From positions 1 through 14,394 of the forward strand of contig JAHHSC010000029.1 in NCBI GenBank assembly GCA_020025455.1: 14,394 nt of DNA, read 5' to 3'. Below, piece by piece: positions 6,747 to 12,997 of the stretch (position 1 is the first letter of the stretch; each line of letters begins with the position of its first letter). Source of the DNA: Lawsonibacter sp. Lineage in GTDB: Bacteria > Bacillota > Clostridia > Oscillospirales > Oscillospiraceae. Made by a program: the position numbers and the translations under genes. The notes under the pieces are model-generated. The model was not told where the DNA came from and ran no database searches. It saw nothing but the letters and a program-made list of their open reading frames with translations.

Positions 6747-6782
6747 AAAAACTCCGCACAGTATAAGCTGTGCGGAGTTTTT
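6747..6782. terminator. Bidirectional intrinsic terminator between convergent genes
   Basis: AAACTCCGCACAG (6749-6761) pairs perfectly with CTGTGCGGAGTTT (6768-6780) around TATAAG. A runs on the left and T runs on the right make it work in both directions. It terminates the epimerase operon on the plus strand and the LytR-CpsA-Psr gene, whose stop is at 6785-6787, on the minus strand. Confidence 0.93.
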
Positions 6783-6784
6783 TA

Positions 6785-8065
6785 TTACTGCATATAGCTT
6801 TCTGCCTTTACAAGGTCCATGTCCTCCAGGGTCAGAGGGCGGGTGCAGGGGTTCAGCAGACGGTTGACGGTATCCAGGGTCTTGTTCTGGTCCAGCTCAA
6901 AGCACCAGCGGTAGCGGCCCAGCACACCGTCGCCCCGGCCCTCCAGGGTAGCGGTCTCCACCTTACTCAGCAGACCGCCCTTCTGGGCCCCCTCAAAGGC
7001 CTGGGCGGCAAAGTAAAGCATGTCGTTCATCTTCATGTCGGTCTCCACGTGCTCGTTGAAGATCTTCACAAAGCCGTTGATCTTGGTCAGGCTGTTCCAG
7101 GAGACCAGCTTCTCGGCCAGAGCCACCAGCAGGGCCTGCTGGGTCTGGGTGCGGCCCACATCGGAGTAGCCCGACAGGTCGTTGTTCTTGCGGAACCGGG
7201 CCACCTCCATGGCCTGCTGGCCGTTCAGGTGGCGCTGGCCCTGCTTGTAGTGGATGTGCAGGCCCTTCTTGCCGCCCTGATAGGGGTCGTCGTAGTCCAT
7301 GTCGCAGGGGATGTAGAAGTCTATGCCGTCCAGATAGTCCACCAGGGCGATGAAGCCCTTGATGTTCACCTTCACATAGTAGTCGATGGGGATGCCCAGC
7401 ATCTTGGCGATATCATTGCGGCGTCCTTCCACACCGCCCGGGCCGTAGACCAGATGGGGATTTTTTCCCTTCTCCCGGCGGGTCAGGGTGTCACGGGGGA
7501 TGGAGACCACGCCCACCTTCTGGTTGGGGATATCGTAGGTCATGACCATCATGGTGTCGGTGCGGAAGCCCTCCTCATCGGTGGCCGCCAGCAGGATGGT
7601 GTACACATTGTCCCGGCGGACCAGCTCAGACCCCGGCGATGCCATGCCGCTCGCGTCCGGTCCCTCCAGCTCCGCCGCAGAGGGCGCGGGGGGTTGGGGG
7701 AGTTCGCTCTGTTCCGGCGGCTGGACCAGAATGCGGACGGCCAGATAGCCCAGCACGATGATGGCGGAGATGACCACCAGCACCTTGTAGATGGTCCACA
7801 GGGCCCTCCTGCCAAAGCCCCGGTTCACCGCAGGGCGGCGGCTGGTGTACGCCCCCCAGTCCTCATCGTCATCGTCATATCGGTCGTTTTCCGGTTCATA
7901 GGCCTCAAACGCATATGCATCGCGTCGCTTCCGCCGGTCATACCGGTATTCGTCGTCATCGGTCTGCTTCCGTCGCCGGTCATGCCGGTTCCGTCTGGAA
8001 GGCTCAGCAGGTGCCAGGCGGGACGGGGGTGCACTCCGCCCGCCTTGTCTGCTGCCCATTTGCAT
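6785..8065 (-). CDS. LytR-CpsA-Psr (LCP) family glycopolymer-peptidoglycan ligase
   Basis: LCP proteins move teichoic acid or capsule chains from a lipid carrier to peptidoglycan outside the membrane. The 426-residue product has a long charged cytoplasmic tail (1-~88, rich in RR and DDDDED), one TM anchor (~89-113), a Pro-rich linker and the LCP catalytic domain (~150-320). Conserved residues are visible: R168 and D170 (FRTDTMMV), R191 and D192 (SIPRDT), and R290, R292 and R305 within ARFR...SDVGRTQTQQ. The domain's length is ordinary; the acidic/basic tail is longer than usual. ATG 8065 is the first conventional start, but its Shine-Dalgarno is weak. A CTG at 8080 lies 7 nt after AGGAGGG and may be the true start, adding five residues. 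The gene has its own promoter and ends at the bidirectional terminator. Confidence 0.92.
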   Translation of the reverse strand: MQMGSRQGGRSAPPSRLAPAEPSRRNRHDRRRKQTDDDEYRYDRRKRRDAYAFEAYEPENDRYDDDDEDWGAYTSRRPAVNRGFGRRALWTIYKVLVVISAIIVLGYLAVRILVQPPEQSELPQPPAPSAAELEGPDASGMASPGSELVRRDNVYTILLAATDEEGFRTDTMMVMTYDIPNQKVGVVSIPRDTLTRREKGKNPHLVYGPGGVEGRRNDIAKMLGIPIDYYVKVNIKGFIALVDYLDGIDFYIPCDMDYDDPYQGGKKGLHIHYKQGQRHLNGQQAMEVARFRKNNDLSGYSDVGRTQTQQALLVALAEKLVSWNSLTKINGFVKIFNEHVETDMKMNDMLYFAAQAFEGAQKGGLLSKVETATLEGRGDGVLGRYRWCFELDQNKTLDTVNRLLNPCTRPLTLEDMDLVKAESYMQ

Positions 8066-8087
8066 ATATTTCTCTTCCAGGGTCCTT

Positions 8088-8094
8088 CCCTCCT
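8088..8094 (-). promoter_or_regulatory. Shine-Dalgarno of the LCP gene that favours a CTG start
   Basis: On the minus strand AGGAGGG (8094 to 8088) is 7 nt before CTG (8080-8078), which is in frame with the LCP protein. It is 22 nt before ATG 8065, too far for normal initiation. The CTG-GAA-GAG-AA context closely matches the TTG-GAA-GAG-AA start of the HtrA gene in this window. Confidence 0.5.
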
Positions 8095-8113
8095 GCCTGC
8101 GTCATTTCTATTC

Positions 8114-8142
8114 AGTATAGCTTGTCCATCCCTCTTTCACAA
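8114..8142 (-). promoter_or_regulatory. Promoter of the LCP gene, with an inverted repeat over the -35
   Basis: On the minus strand TTGTGA (8142-8137), a 17-nt spacer and TATACT (8119-8114) form a good sigma-A promoter. A perfect inverted repeat, CCTCTT-TCAC-AAGAGG (8131-8146), covers the -35 box and could be an operator. The adjacent oxidase gene reads toward it with no clear terminator. Confidence 0.65.
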
Positions 8143-8169
8143 GAGGCGACGGGGCATCTTTATCAAAAC

Positions 8170-9183
8170 TTAAAAAATCAAACTGCTGTCGATCTCTGCA
8201 ATGGAATGTACGCCGCACATAGTCATGGTGTCGGCCAGCTCGGCCTGCAATTTCCGGGTCAGCAGCTCCACGCCCTCTGCCCCGCCGCCGTAGACCGCGG
8301 TGACATAGGGCCGGGCCAGCACACAGCCGTCCGCGCCCATCGCCAGGGCCTTGCAGACATCCACACCGCTGCGGATGCCGCCGTCCACCAGCACGGTGAG
8401 CTGTCCCTTCATCGCCTGCGCGATGGCAGGCAGCACTTGAGCGGTAGCGGGCAGGCCGTCCTGCACCCGGCCGCCGTGGTTGGACACCACAATGCCGGCC
8501 GCTCCGGCCTCCAGCGCTTTTTCCGCCCCCCGGACCGTCATGATGCCCTTGATGAGAAAGGGGACCCCTGCATATTCGATGATCTCCCGCAGTTGGCTCA
8601 CCGTCTTGGGGCCGGCAGGCGGGGTAAGCCCCTTCAAAAACGGCAGCCCGGCCGCGTCCACGTCCATGGCGAACACCCGCGCCCCGCTTGCCTTGGCCGC
8701 ATCCAGCTTGGCAAACAGGGTGTCCCGGTCCCAGGGCTTTACGGTTGGGATGCCCATGCCGCCGTTCATTCCGATGGCTCGGGCGGCCGCCTCAAACACC
8801 GCGGGGTCGGTGCCGTCCCCGGTCATGGCGGCGATCCCCGCCCGGGCACAGGCAGGCACCAGAATGTCGTTGTACGCCTGGTCTGTATATTTGTCTCCGT
8901 AGTGGAGCTTTACCGCGCCCACCGGCCCGGCCAGCACGGGCAGGGCCAGCTTCTGTCCAAACAGGGTGCAGGCGGTATCCGCCTCTCCCCCGTCACAGAT
9001 GGTGTCCATGTTCAAATACACCTGCTGCCAGCCCTCATAGTTTCGGACCGCCAGGGTCCCGGTGCCCTTGGCCCCCGGCCCCGGTATGGCATTGCGGCAG
9101 GCACGCCCGTCGCACACCGCGCACGCCTTGCAGTAAGGCCCGCTGCAGGTGCGGGCAGACGCCAGCACGTCCTGATACGTCAT
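8170..9183 (-). CDS. FMN-dependent alpha-hydroxy-acid oxidase/dehydrogenase family protein with a cysteine-rich N-terminus
   Basis: This cytoplasmic TIM-barrel flavoprotein has 337 residues. FMN and active-site signatures are clear: IKGIM with K212, SNHGGR with catalytic-type H236 and substrate-binding-type R239, DGGIRSG (267-273) and the phosphate-binding ARP (290-292). Glycolate oxidase, lactate oxidase and type 2 IPP isomerase share this fold; the SNHGGR motif favours the hydroxy-acid group. The protein is shorter than lactate oxidase (~370), mainly at the N-terminus, where it carries C13-x4-C18-x2-C21-x2-C24-x4-C29 instead of the usual helix and substrate tyrosine. That spacing could bind a metal or Fe-S cluster (inference). 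Substrate is unknown. Start is ATG 9183 after a strong AAGGAGGAG. The Na+/phosphate transporter lies upstream on the same strand, separated by a hairpin. Confidence 0.88.
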   Translation of the reverse strand: MTYQDVLASARTCSGPYCKACAVCDGRACRNAIPGPGAKGTGTLAVRNYEGWQQVYLNMDTICDGGEADTACTLFGQKLALPVLAGPVGAVKLHYGDKYTDQAYNDILVPACARAGIAAMTGDGTDPAVFEAAARAIGMNGGMGIPTVKPWDRDTLFAKLDAAKASGARVFAMDVDAAGLPFLKGLTPPAGPKTVSQLREIIEYAGVPFLIKGIMTVRGAEKALEAGAAGIVVSNHGGRVQDGLPATAQVLPAIAQAMKGQLTVLVDGGIRSGVDVCKALAMGADGCVLARPYVTAVYGGGAEGVELLTRKLQAELADTMTMCGVHSIAEIDSSLIF

Positions 9184-9224
9184 GGGATCTCCTCCTTCTT
9201 GAACCTACCATTTGAAACACAATG

Positions 9225-9255
9225 CCCCGGCCCCCCTTCGTCAAGGGAGCCGGGG
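9225..9255 (-). terminator. Probable terminator after the Na+/phosphate transporter gene
   Basis: CCCCGGC (9225-9231) pairs with GCCGGGG (9249-9255). An inner CCC/GGG match continues the stem. On the minus strand the hairpin is followed by CATTGTGTTTC, a weak T tract, so termination may be partial and some transcription may reach the oxidase gene. Confidence 0.5.
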
Positions 9256-9272
9256 ACTGTTTTGATCCATTC

Positions 9273-10925
9273 TCAGGCCAAGGGGGTCTGGGCCTTGGTC
9301 AGCTCCTGGGCAATGTTCAGCACATGGTCGCCGATCCGCTCAAAGTCGGTCAGCAGCTCGGAGTAGAGGATGCAGGCCTCATCATCACAGGAGCCCTGTC
9401 TCATCCGTTCCAGCTGGTGGCGGCGGAAGCTGTCGGTCATGTCATCAATGCGCTGCTCCAGCTTGGCCACGTTGGCCAGCCACTCGGGATGGCCTGCCTC
9501 GCTGTAGAGCAGGGTGCTGATGGCCTCCAGAGAAATATCACGCATCTGCCCGATCTCGTCCTGGGCCGTCTCAGAGAAGTAGATGTTCTTGTCCACCAGC
9601 TTGCGGGTATAGCCGGCCAGGTTGTCGGCGTGGTCGCCGATCCGCTCCACGTTGCCGGAGATGATGAAGAAGCTGCTCACGGCAGCAGAGCTCTGCTCGT
9701 TGGTCTCCAGCGAGACCACATGGGACACATAGCGGGAGATCTCCTTGTTCAGAAAATCGATATATTCCTCCCGTGCCCCCACCGTGGCAAGCCGGTCCAC
9801 ATCCCGGGACAGCACAGCCCGGAAGCTGTCGGCCACGTTGTCACGGGCCATGGACAGCATCCGGCACAGCTCGTTGCGCAGCTGGTCGATGATGATGGCA
9901 GACCCGCCCAGGTTGCCGTCCTTGCCGCTGGCCTGAGGCGCCGTGAGGTAAGCCAGGTACTGCTCGTCCTGCTGCTCCTGGGCCGCGCCCGTATCCGGCA
10001 GCAGCTTCACCGCCAGCTTAGCCAGCAGATTGCCGGTAGGCAGCAGCAGCAGGGTGGTGGTCACGTTGAAAATGATGTGCATGGCCGCGATCTGTGCCGG
10101 TGCAGCACCGGGCATCATGCCCTCGATCCAGCTGGTCAGGGGGGTGAGGAAGCACACCACGGTGAAAATGACGGTGCCGATCACGTTGAACATCAGGTGG
10201 ATCAGGGTGGCCCGCTTTGCGTTCCGGTTGGCACCGGCGGCGGACAGCACCGCAGTGATGCAGGTGCCGATGTTCTGACCGAACAGCACATAGGCCGCGC
10301 TGCCAAGCCCGATCACTCCGTTGCCCGCCAGCGTCTGCAGCACGCCCACCGAGGCGGAGGAGGACTGGATCAGGGCGGTGAACAGAGCGCCCGCGGTGAT
10401 GCCCAGCAGGGGGTTGGAGAAGGTAGACATGAGGCGAATGAAGGTCTCCGACCCACGCAGGGGGTACATGGCAGCACTCATCATGTCCATTGCGATGAAC
10501 AGCACGCCCAGACCGGCCAGGATCTGACCGATGTGCTGGGCCTGGGGCTTTTTCACAAAGACCATCAGCACCACGCCCACAAAGGCCAGAATCGGGGCCA
10601 GCGCCCCCATATCCAGGGCAATCAGCAGCGAGGTCATCGTGGTACCTACGTTGGCACCCATGATGATCCAGACCGCCTGGTTGAGCGTCATCATCCCCGC
10701 GTTGACAAAGCCCACCACCATGACCGTGGTGGCAGAGGAGGACTGAATGACTGCGGTGATGATGGCGCCGACCAACACACCAAGGAATCGGTTGGCGGTG
10801 AGCCGCTCCAGAATCTCCTTCATTTTACTGCCGGCTGCGGCCTCCAGGCCGGAGCTCATCATCTGCATTCCGTGAAGGAATAGCGCCAGGCCGCCCAACA
10901 GCCCCAAAAGTTCCGTTACTCCCAT
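9273..10925 (-). CDS. Na+/phosphate cotransporter (NptA/YjbB type) with C-terminal PhoU-like domain
   Basis: The membrane protein has 550 residues and couples sodium to inorganic phosphate movement. The duplicated Na/Pi cotransporter core (1-~310) carries the paired signature QSSSATT (61-67) and QSSSAS (187-192), with matching repeats GANVGTT (90-96) and GQNIGTC (216-222) and about eight to nine membrane segments. A soluble PhoU-like helical domain (~340-545) shows two copies of its metal-binding motif, ERIGDHADN (427-435) and ERIGDHVLN (529-537). Length matches bacterial NptA-PhoU fusions. Whether flow is inward or outward (the YjbB protein of E. coli exports) cannot be told from sequence. 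Start is ATG 10925 with AGGAAGGAAC just upstream. A GC hairpin in the leader sits close to this Shine-Dalgarno. No pst or pho genes are nearby. Confidence 0.93.
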   Translation of the reverse strand: MGVTELLGLLGGLALFLHGMQMMSSGLEAAAGSKMKEILERLTANRFLGVLVGAIITAVIQSSSATTVMVVGFVNAGMMTLNQAVWIIMGANVGTTMTSLLIALDMGALAPILAFVGVVLMVFVKKPQAQHIGQILAGLGVLFIAMDMMSAAMYPLRGSETFIRLMSTFSNPLLGITAGALFTALIQSSSASVGVLQTLAGNGVIGLGSAAYVLFGQNIGTCITAVLSAAGANRNAKRATLIHLMFNVIGTVIFTVVCFLTPLTSWIEGMMPGAAPAQIAAMHIIFNVTTTLLLLPTGNLLAKLAVKLLPDTGAAQEQQDEQYLAYLTAPQASGKDGNLGGSAIIIDQLRNELCRMLSMARDNVADSFRAVLSRDVDRLATVGAREEYIDFLNKEISRYVSHVVSLETNEQSSAAVSSFFIISGNVERIGDHADNLAGYTRKLVDKNIYFSETAQDEIGQMRDISLEAISTLLYSEAGHPEWLANVAKLEQRIDDMTDSFRRHQLERMRQGSCDDEACILYSELLTDFERIGDHVLNIAQELTKAQTPLA

Positions 10926-10939
10926 GTTCCTTCCTTTCC

Positions 10940-10954
10940 GGCGGCCCCGCCGCC
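10940..10954 (-). promoter_or_regulatory. GC hairpin just upstream of the transporter's ribosome binding site
   Basis: GGCGGC (10940-10945) pairs with GCCGCC (10949-10954) across a 3-nt loop. In the minus-strand mRNA it ends directly before GGAAAGGAAGGAAC and the ATG. It could limit or regulate ribosome access; no known riboswitch is recognised. Confidence 0.4.
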
Positions 10955-11003
10955 CCGTGTTCTGTTTCTATGCAGACACATATCTCTCTTTTTCGCACGT
11001 TCC

Positions 11004-11032
11004 ATCATCGAAAATTCGACCGCACCCGTCAA
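11004..11032 (-). promoter_or_regulatory. Promoter for the Na+/phosphate transporter
   Basis: On the minus strand TTGACG (11032-11027), a 17-nt spacer and GATGAT (11009-11004) make a reasonable sigma-A promoter, with a ~70-nt leader. The spacer includes TCGAA-AA-TTCGA (11008-11019), a 5-bp inverted repeat that could be an operator. Confidence 0.5.
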
Positions 11033-11043
11033 GGGACAGCGGT
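11015..11043 (-). terminator. Possible weak terminator after the ABC-F gene
   Basis: In the minus strand ACCGC (11043-11039) pairs with GCGGT (11023-11019), with an inner CCC/GGG pair around TTGAC, followed by CGAATTTT. The T tract is short and the hairpin overlaps the next gene's -35 box, so it may be a weak terminator or only an accident of sequence. Confidence 0.3.
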
Positions 11044-11059
11044 ACACTTGAACGGAATC

Positions 11060-12658
11060 TTATCCCTCCGGCTGCATGGACTTCAGATAGTCATCGTAGG
11101 AGGTCTTGCGGTCGATGAGCTTCCCGTCCGCGGTGAAGTCAAAGACGCGGTTACAGACCGTCTGAATCAGCTGGTGGTCGTGGGAGGCGATGAGCACGTT
11201 GCACTTCACGGCCTCCAGACCCTTGTTCAGGGCGGCGATGGACTCCAGATCCAAGTGGTTGGTGGGCTGGTCCAGCATGAGCACGTTGGCACCGGACAGC
11301 ATCATCCGGGACAGCATGCATCGGACCTTCTCGCCGCCGGAGAGCACCTTGACGGGCTTATAGACCTCGTCGCCGGAGAAGAGCATCCGGCCCAGGAAGC
11401 CGCGCAGATACTGCTCCTGGGGATCGGGGGAGAACTGGCGCAGCCACTGTACCAGGTTGTCCTCGCAGCCCTCAAAGTAGGGGGTGTTGTCCTTGGGGAA
11501 GTAGGAGTAGGTGGCCGTCTGACCCCACTTGACGCTGCCCTCGTCGGGCTCCATCTCGCCGGCCAGAATCTTGAAGAGTGCGGTGTGGGCGTTTTCGTTG
11601 TCGCCCACAAAGGCGATCTTGTCGCCGTGGTTGACGATGAAGGAGACCTTGTCCAGCACCTTCACCCCGTCAATGGTCTTGCTCACGTCGGTGACAAAGA
11701 GGATGTCCTTGCCCACCTCGCGGTCGGGGGTAAACCCAACCCAGGGGTAGCGGCGGGAGGAGGCCGGCATCTCCTCCACGGTCAGCTTGTCCAGCAGCTT
11801 TCTGCGGGCGGTGGCCTGCTTGGACTTGGACTTGTTGGCCGAGAAGCGGTTGATGAAGTCCTGCAGCTCCTTGATCTTCTCCTCATTGCGCTTGTTCTGG
11901 TTCTTCACCAGCTGCTGCACCAGCTGGGAGGATTCGTACCAGAAGTCGTAGTTGCCCACATACATCTTGATCTTGTTGTAGTCGATATCCACAATGTGGG
12001 TGCAGATGGTGTTCAGGAAATGGCGGTCATGGCTGACCACGATGACGGTGCCCTCAAAATCCAGCAGGAAGTCCTCCAGCCAGTTGATGGCGTCGATGTC
12101 CAGGTTGTTGGTGGGCTCGTCCATCATCAGCAGGTCGGGGTTTCCGAACAGGGCCTGTGCCAGCAGCACCTTCACCTTCAGACGGGAGTCCAGCGTGGCC
12201 ATGTCGTTACCATGCAGCTCGGTGCCGATGCCCAGACCCTGGAGGATGCGGCTGGCGTCGCTCTCGGCCTCCCAGCCGCCCAGCTCCGCGTACTCCTCCT
12301 CCAGCTGGCAGGCCAGCATACCGTCCTCGTCGGTCATCTCCTCCTTGGCGTAGAGGGCCTCCTTCTGCTTGCCGATGTCATAAAGGCGCTGGTTTCCCAT
12401 AATCACCGTGTCCATGACGTTGTAGGCGTCGTAGGCGTTCTGGTTCTGCTTCAGCACGGACATACGGGTGTTGGGCAGAATGTGGACCTCGCCGGAGGTG
12501 GAGTCCAGCTCGCCGGACAGAATCTTCAAAAATGTGGACTTACCGGCGCCATTGGCGCCGATGATGCCGTAGCAGTTGCCCCGCAGGAACTGCAAGTCCA
12601 CATGGGAAAAGAGCGGCGTGCCGCTGTAGTTCAGGCTCAGGTCGGTGACAGTGATCAT
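11060..12658 (-). CDS. ABC-F family ATPase (YkpA/YbiT-like) with one degenerate ATP site
   Basis: ABC-F proteins are soluble twin-ATPase factors that bind the ribosome; some set translation pace and some give antibiotic resistance. From the chosen start the product has 532 residues, the usual length. NBD1 has an intact Walker A (GANGAGKST, 34-42) and Walker B (LLMMDEPTNNLD, E181), but its signature reads LDSRLK (156-161) instead of LSGGxK. A charged linker (~240-300) carries SKSKQATARRKLL. NBD2 has a broken Walker A (GDNENAHTA, 352-360), an intact signature (LSGGEK, 439-444) and Walker B LDQPTNHLD with Gln464 instead of the catalytic Glu. Start is ATG 12658, after AAAGGAG 12 nt upstream and matching the family N-terminus MITVTDLSL. 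The in-frame ATG 12748 would sit at the transcription start and is unlikely. A housekeeping translation role is more likely than resistance. Confidence 0.9.
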   Translation of the reverse strand: MITVTDLSLNYSGTPLFSHVDLQFLRGNCYGIIGANGAGKSTFLKILSGELDSTSGEVHILPNTRMSVLKQNQNAYDAYNVMDTVIMGNQRLYDIGKQKEALYAKEEMTDEDGMLACQLEEEYAELGGWEAESDASRILQGLGIGTELHGNDMATLDSRLKVKVLLAQALFGNPDLLMMDEPTNNLDIDAINWLEDFLLDFEGTVIVVSHDRHFLNTICTHIVDIDYNKIKMYVGNYDFWYESSQLVQQLVKNQNKRNEEKIKELQDFINRFSANKSKSKQATARRKLLDKLTVEEMPASSRRYPWVGFTPDREVGKDILFVTDVSKTIDGVKVLDKVSFIVNHGDKIAFVGDNENAHTALFKILAGEMEPDEGSVKWGQTATYSYFPKDNTPYFEGCEDNLVQWLRQFSPDPQEQYLRGFLGRMLFSGDEVYKPVKVLSGGEKVRCMLSRMMLSGANVLMLDQPTNHLDLESIAALNKGLEAVKCNVLIASHDHQLIQTVCNRVFDFTADGKLIDRKTSYDDYLKSMQPEG

Positions 12659-12697
12659 AGGTTTTTGTTGCTCCTTTGTCGTTCTTTGATCGAATTC

Positions 12698-12715
12698 GGG
12701 GAGTTCTGCCTCCCC
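12698..12715 (-). promoter_or_regulatory. Hairpin in the ABC-F mRNA leader
   Basis: GGGGAG (12698-12703) and CTCCCC (12710-12715) form a 6-bp stem with a 6-nt loop, in the ~90-nt leader between the predicted transcription start and ATG 12658. Leaders of resistance-type ABC-F genes often carry attenuators; here there is no following T tract, so the role is uncertain. Confidence 0.35.
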
Positions 12716-12756
12716 TGTATCTGGTTTCAGGTTTCTGGAAAGGTACATTCAGTATC

Positions 12757-12765
12757 ATTTTACCA
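12757..12765 (-). promoter_or_regulatory. Extended -10 promoter for the ABC-F gene
   Basis: On the minus strand TGGTAAAAT (12765-12757) fits an extended -10 (TG-N-TAAAAT). The -35 at 17 nt is poor. GATACT and GATAAT words nearby give alternative -10 boxes. A start near 12750 implies a ~90-nt leader for ATG 12658. Confidence 0.45.
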
Positions 12766-12858
12766 TATTATCCCCCAAAAAGATACGATTTTTTTCGGTA
12801 AAAACAGCGGTCTTTTTCCTGAAACCCTGTGGTCACTCTACAAATTCCCATTTTTTGG

Positions 12859-12875
12859 GGGGCTGGCACAGCCCC
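12859..12875. other. GC-rich hairpin in the divergent intergenic region
   Basis: GGGGCTG (12859-12865) pairs with CAGCCCC (12869-12875) around a GCA loop. Neither strand has a T tract after the stem (the T run precedes it on the plus strand), so it is not a normal terminator. It may insulate the two divergent genes or bind a regulator. Apart from this hairpin and the two palindromes that follow, I see nothing in 12770-12960. Confidence 0.4.
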
Positions 12876-12912
12876 GGCCCCTTTTCCGGGTGTGAATGGA
12901 CCGCTTTCCGGG

Positions 12913-12953
12913 TGACCGGCGGTCAAGTTTAAAAACATTCCGCCGATTTCGGC
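12913..12953. promoter_or_regulatory. Two palindromes upstream of the ugpC promoter, candidate operators
   Basis: TGACC-GGC-GGTCA (12913-12925) and GCCGA-TT-TCGGC (12942-12953) are perfect short inverted repeats. The second ends 10 bp before the -35 box. They are different sequences, so two regulators or one regulator plus chance are possible. LacI-type control of sugar transport is a guess. Confidence 0.4.
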
Positions 12954-12962
12954 AAAATCACC

Positions 12963-12991
12963 TTGCTTTTTTTCTTTGTATCATGTAGAGT
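12963..12991 (+). promoter_or_regulatory. Predicted sigma-A promoter of the ugpC transcript
   Basis: TTGCTT (12963-12968), a 17-nt spacer and TAGAGT (12986-12991) give a moderate promoter. Transcription from about 12998 would produce a leader of roughly 230 nt before ATG 13231. A TATCAT at 12979-12984 is an alternative -10 but has no good -35. Confidence 0.5.
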
Positions 12992-12997
12992 TAACCT

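Noticed and set aside
9222..10883. Long plus-strand open frame opposite the Na+/phosphate transporter
   Set aside because: His/Gln/Gly-rich shadow of a well-supported transporter gene, with no motif or ribosome binding site.
12659..12748. N-terminal extension of the ABC-F protein to ATG 12748
   Set aside because: The extra 30 residues precede the family start MITVTDLSL, have no Shine-Dalgarno, and the predicted promoter -10 (12765-12757) would make this ATG almost leaderless.
12857..12890. Intrinsic terminator at the GGGGCTG/CAGCCCC hairpin
   Set aside because: The T run precedes rather than follows the stem on the plus strand, and on the minus strand the stem is followed by A residues.
10970..12895. 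641-codon plus-strand open frame opposite the ABC-F gene
   Set aside because: Valine/leucine/glycine-rich antisense shadow; the ABC motifs on the minus strand are unambiguous.
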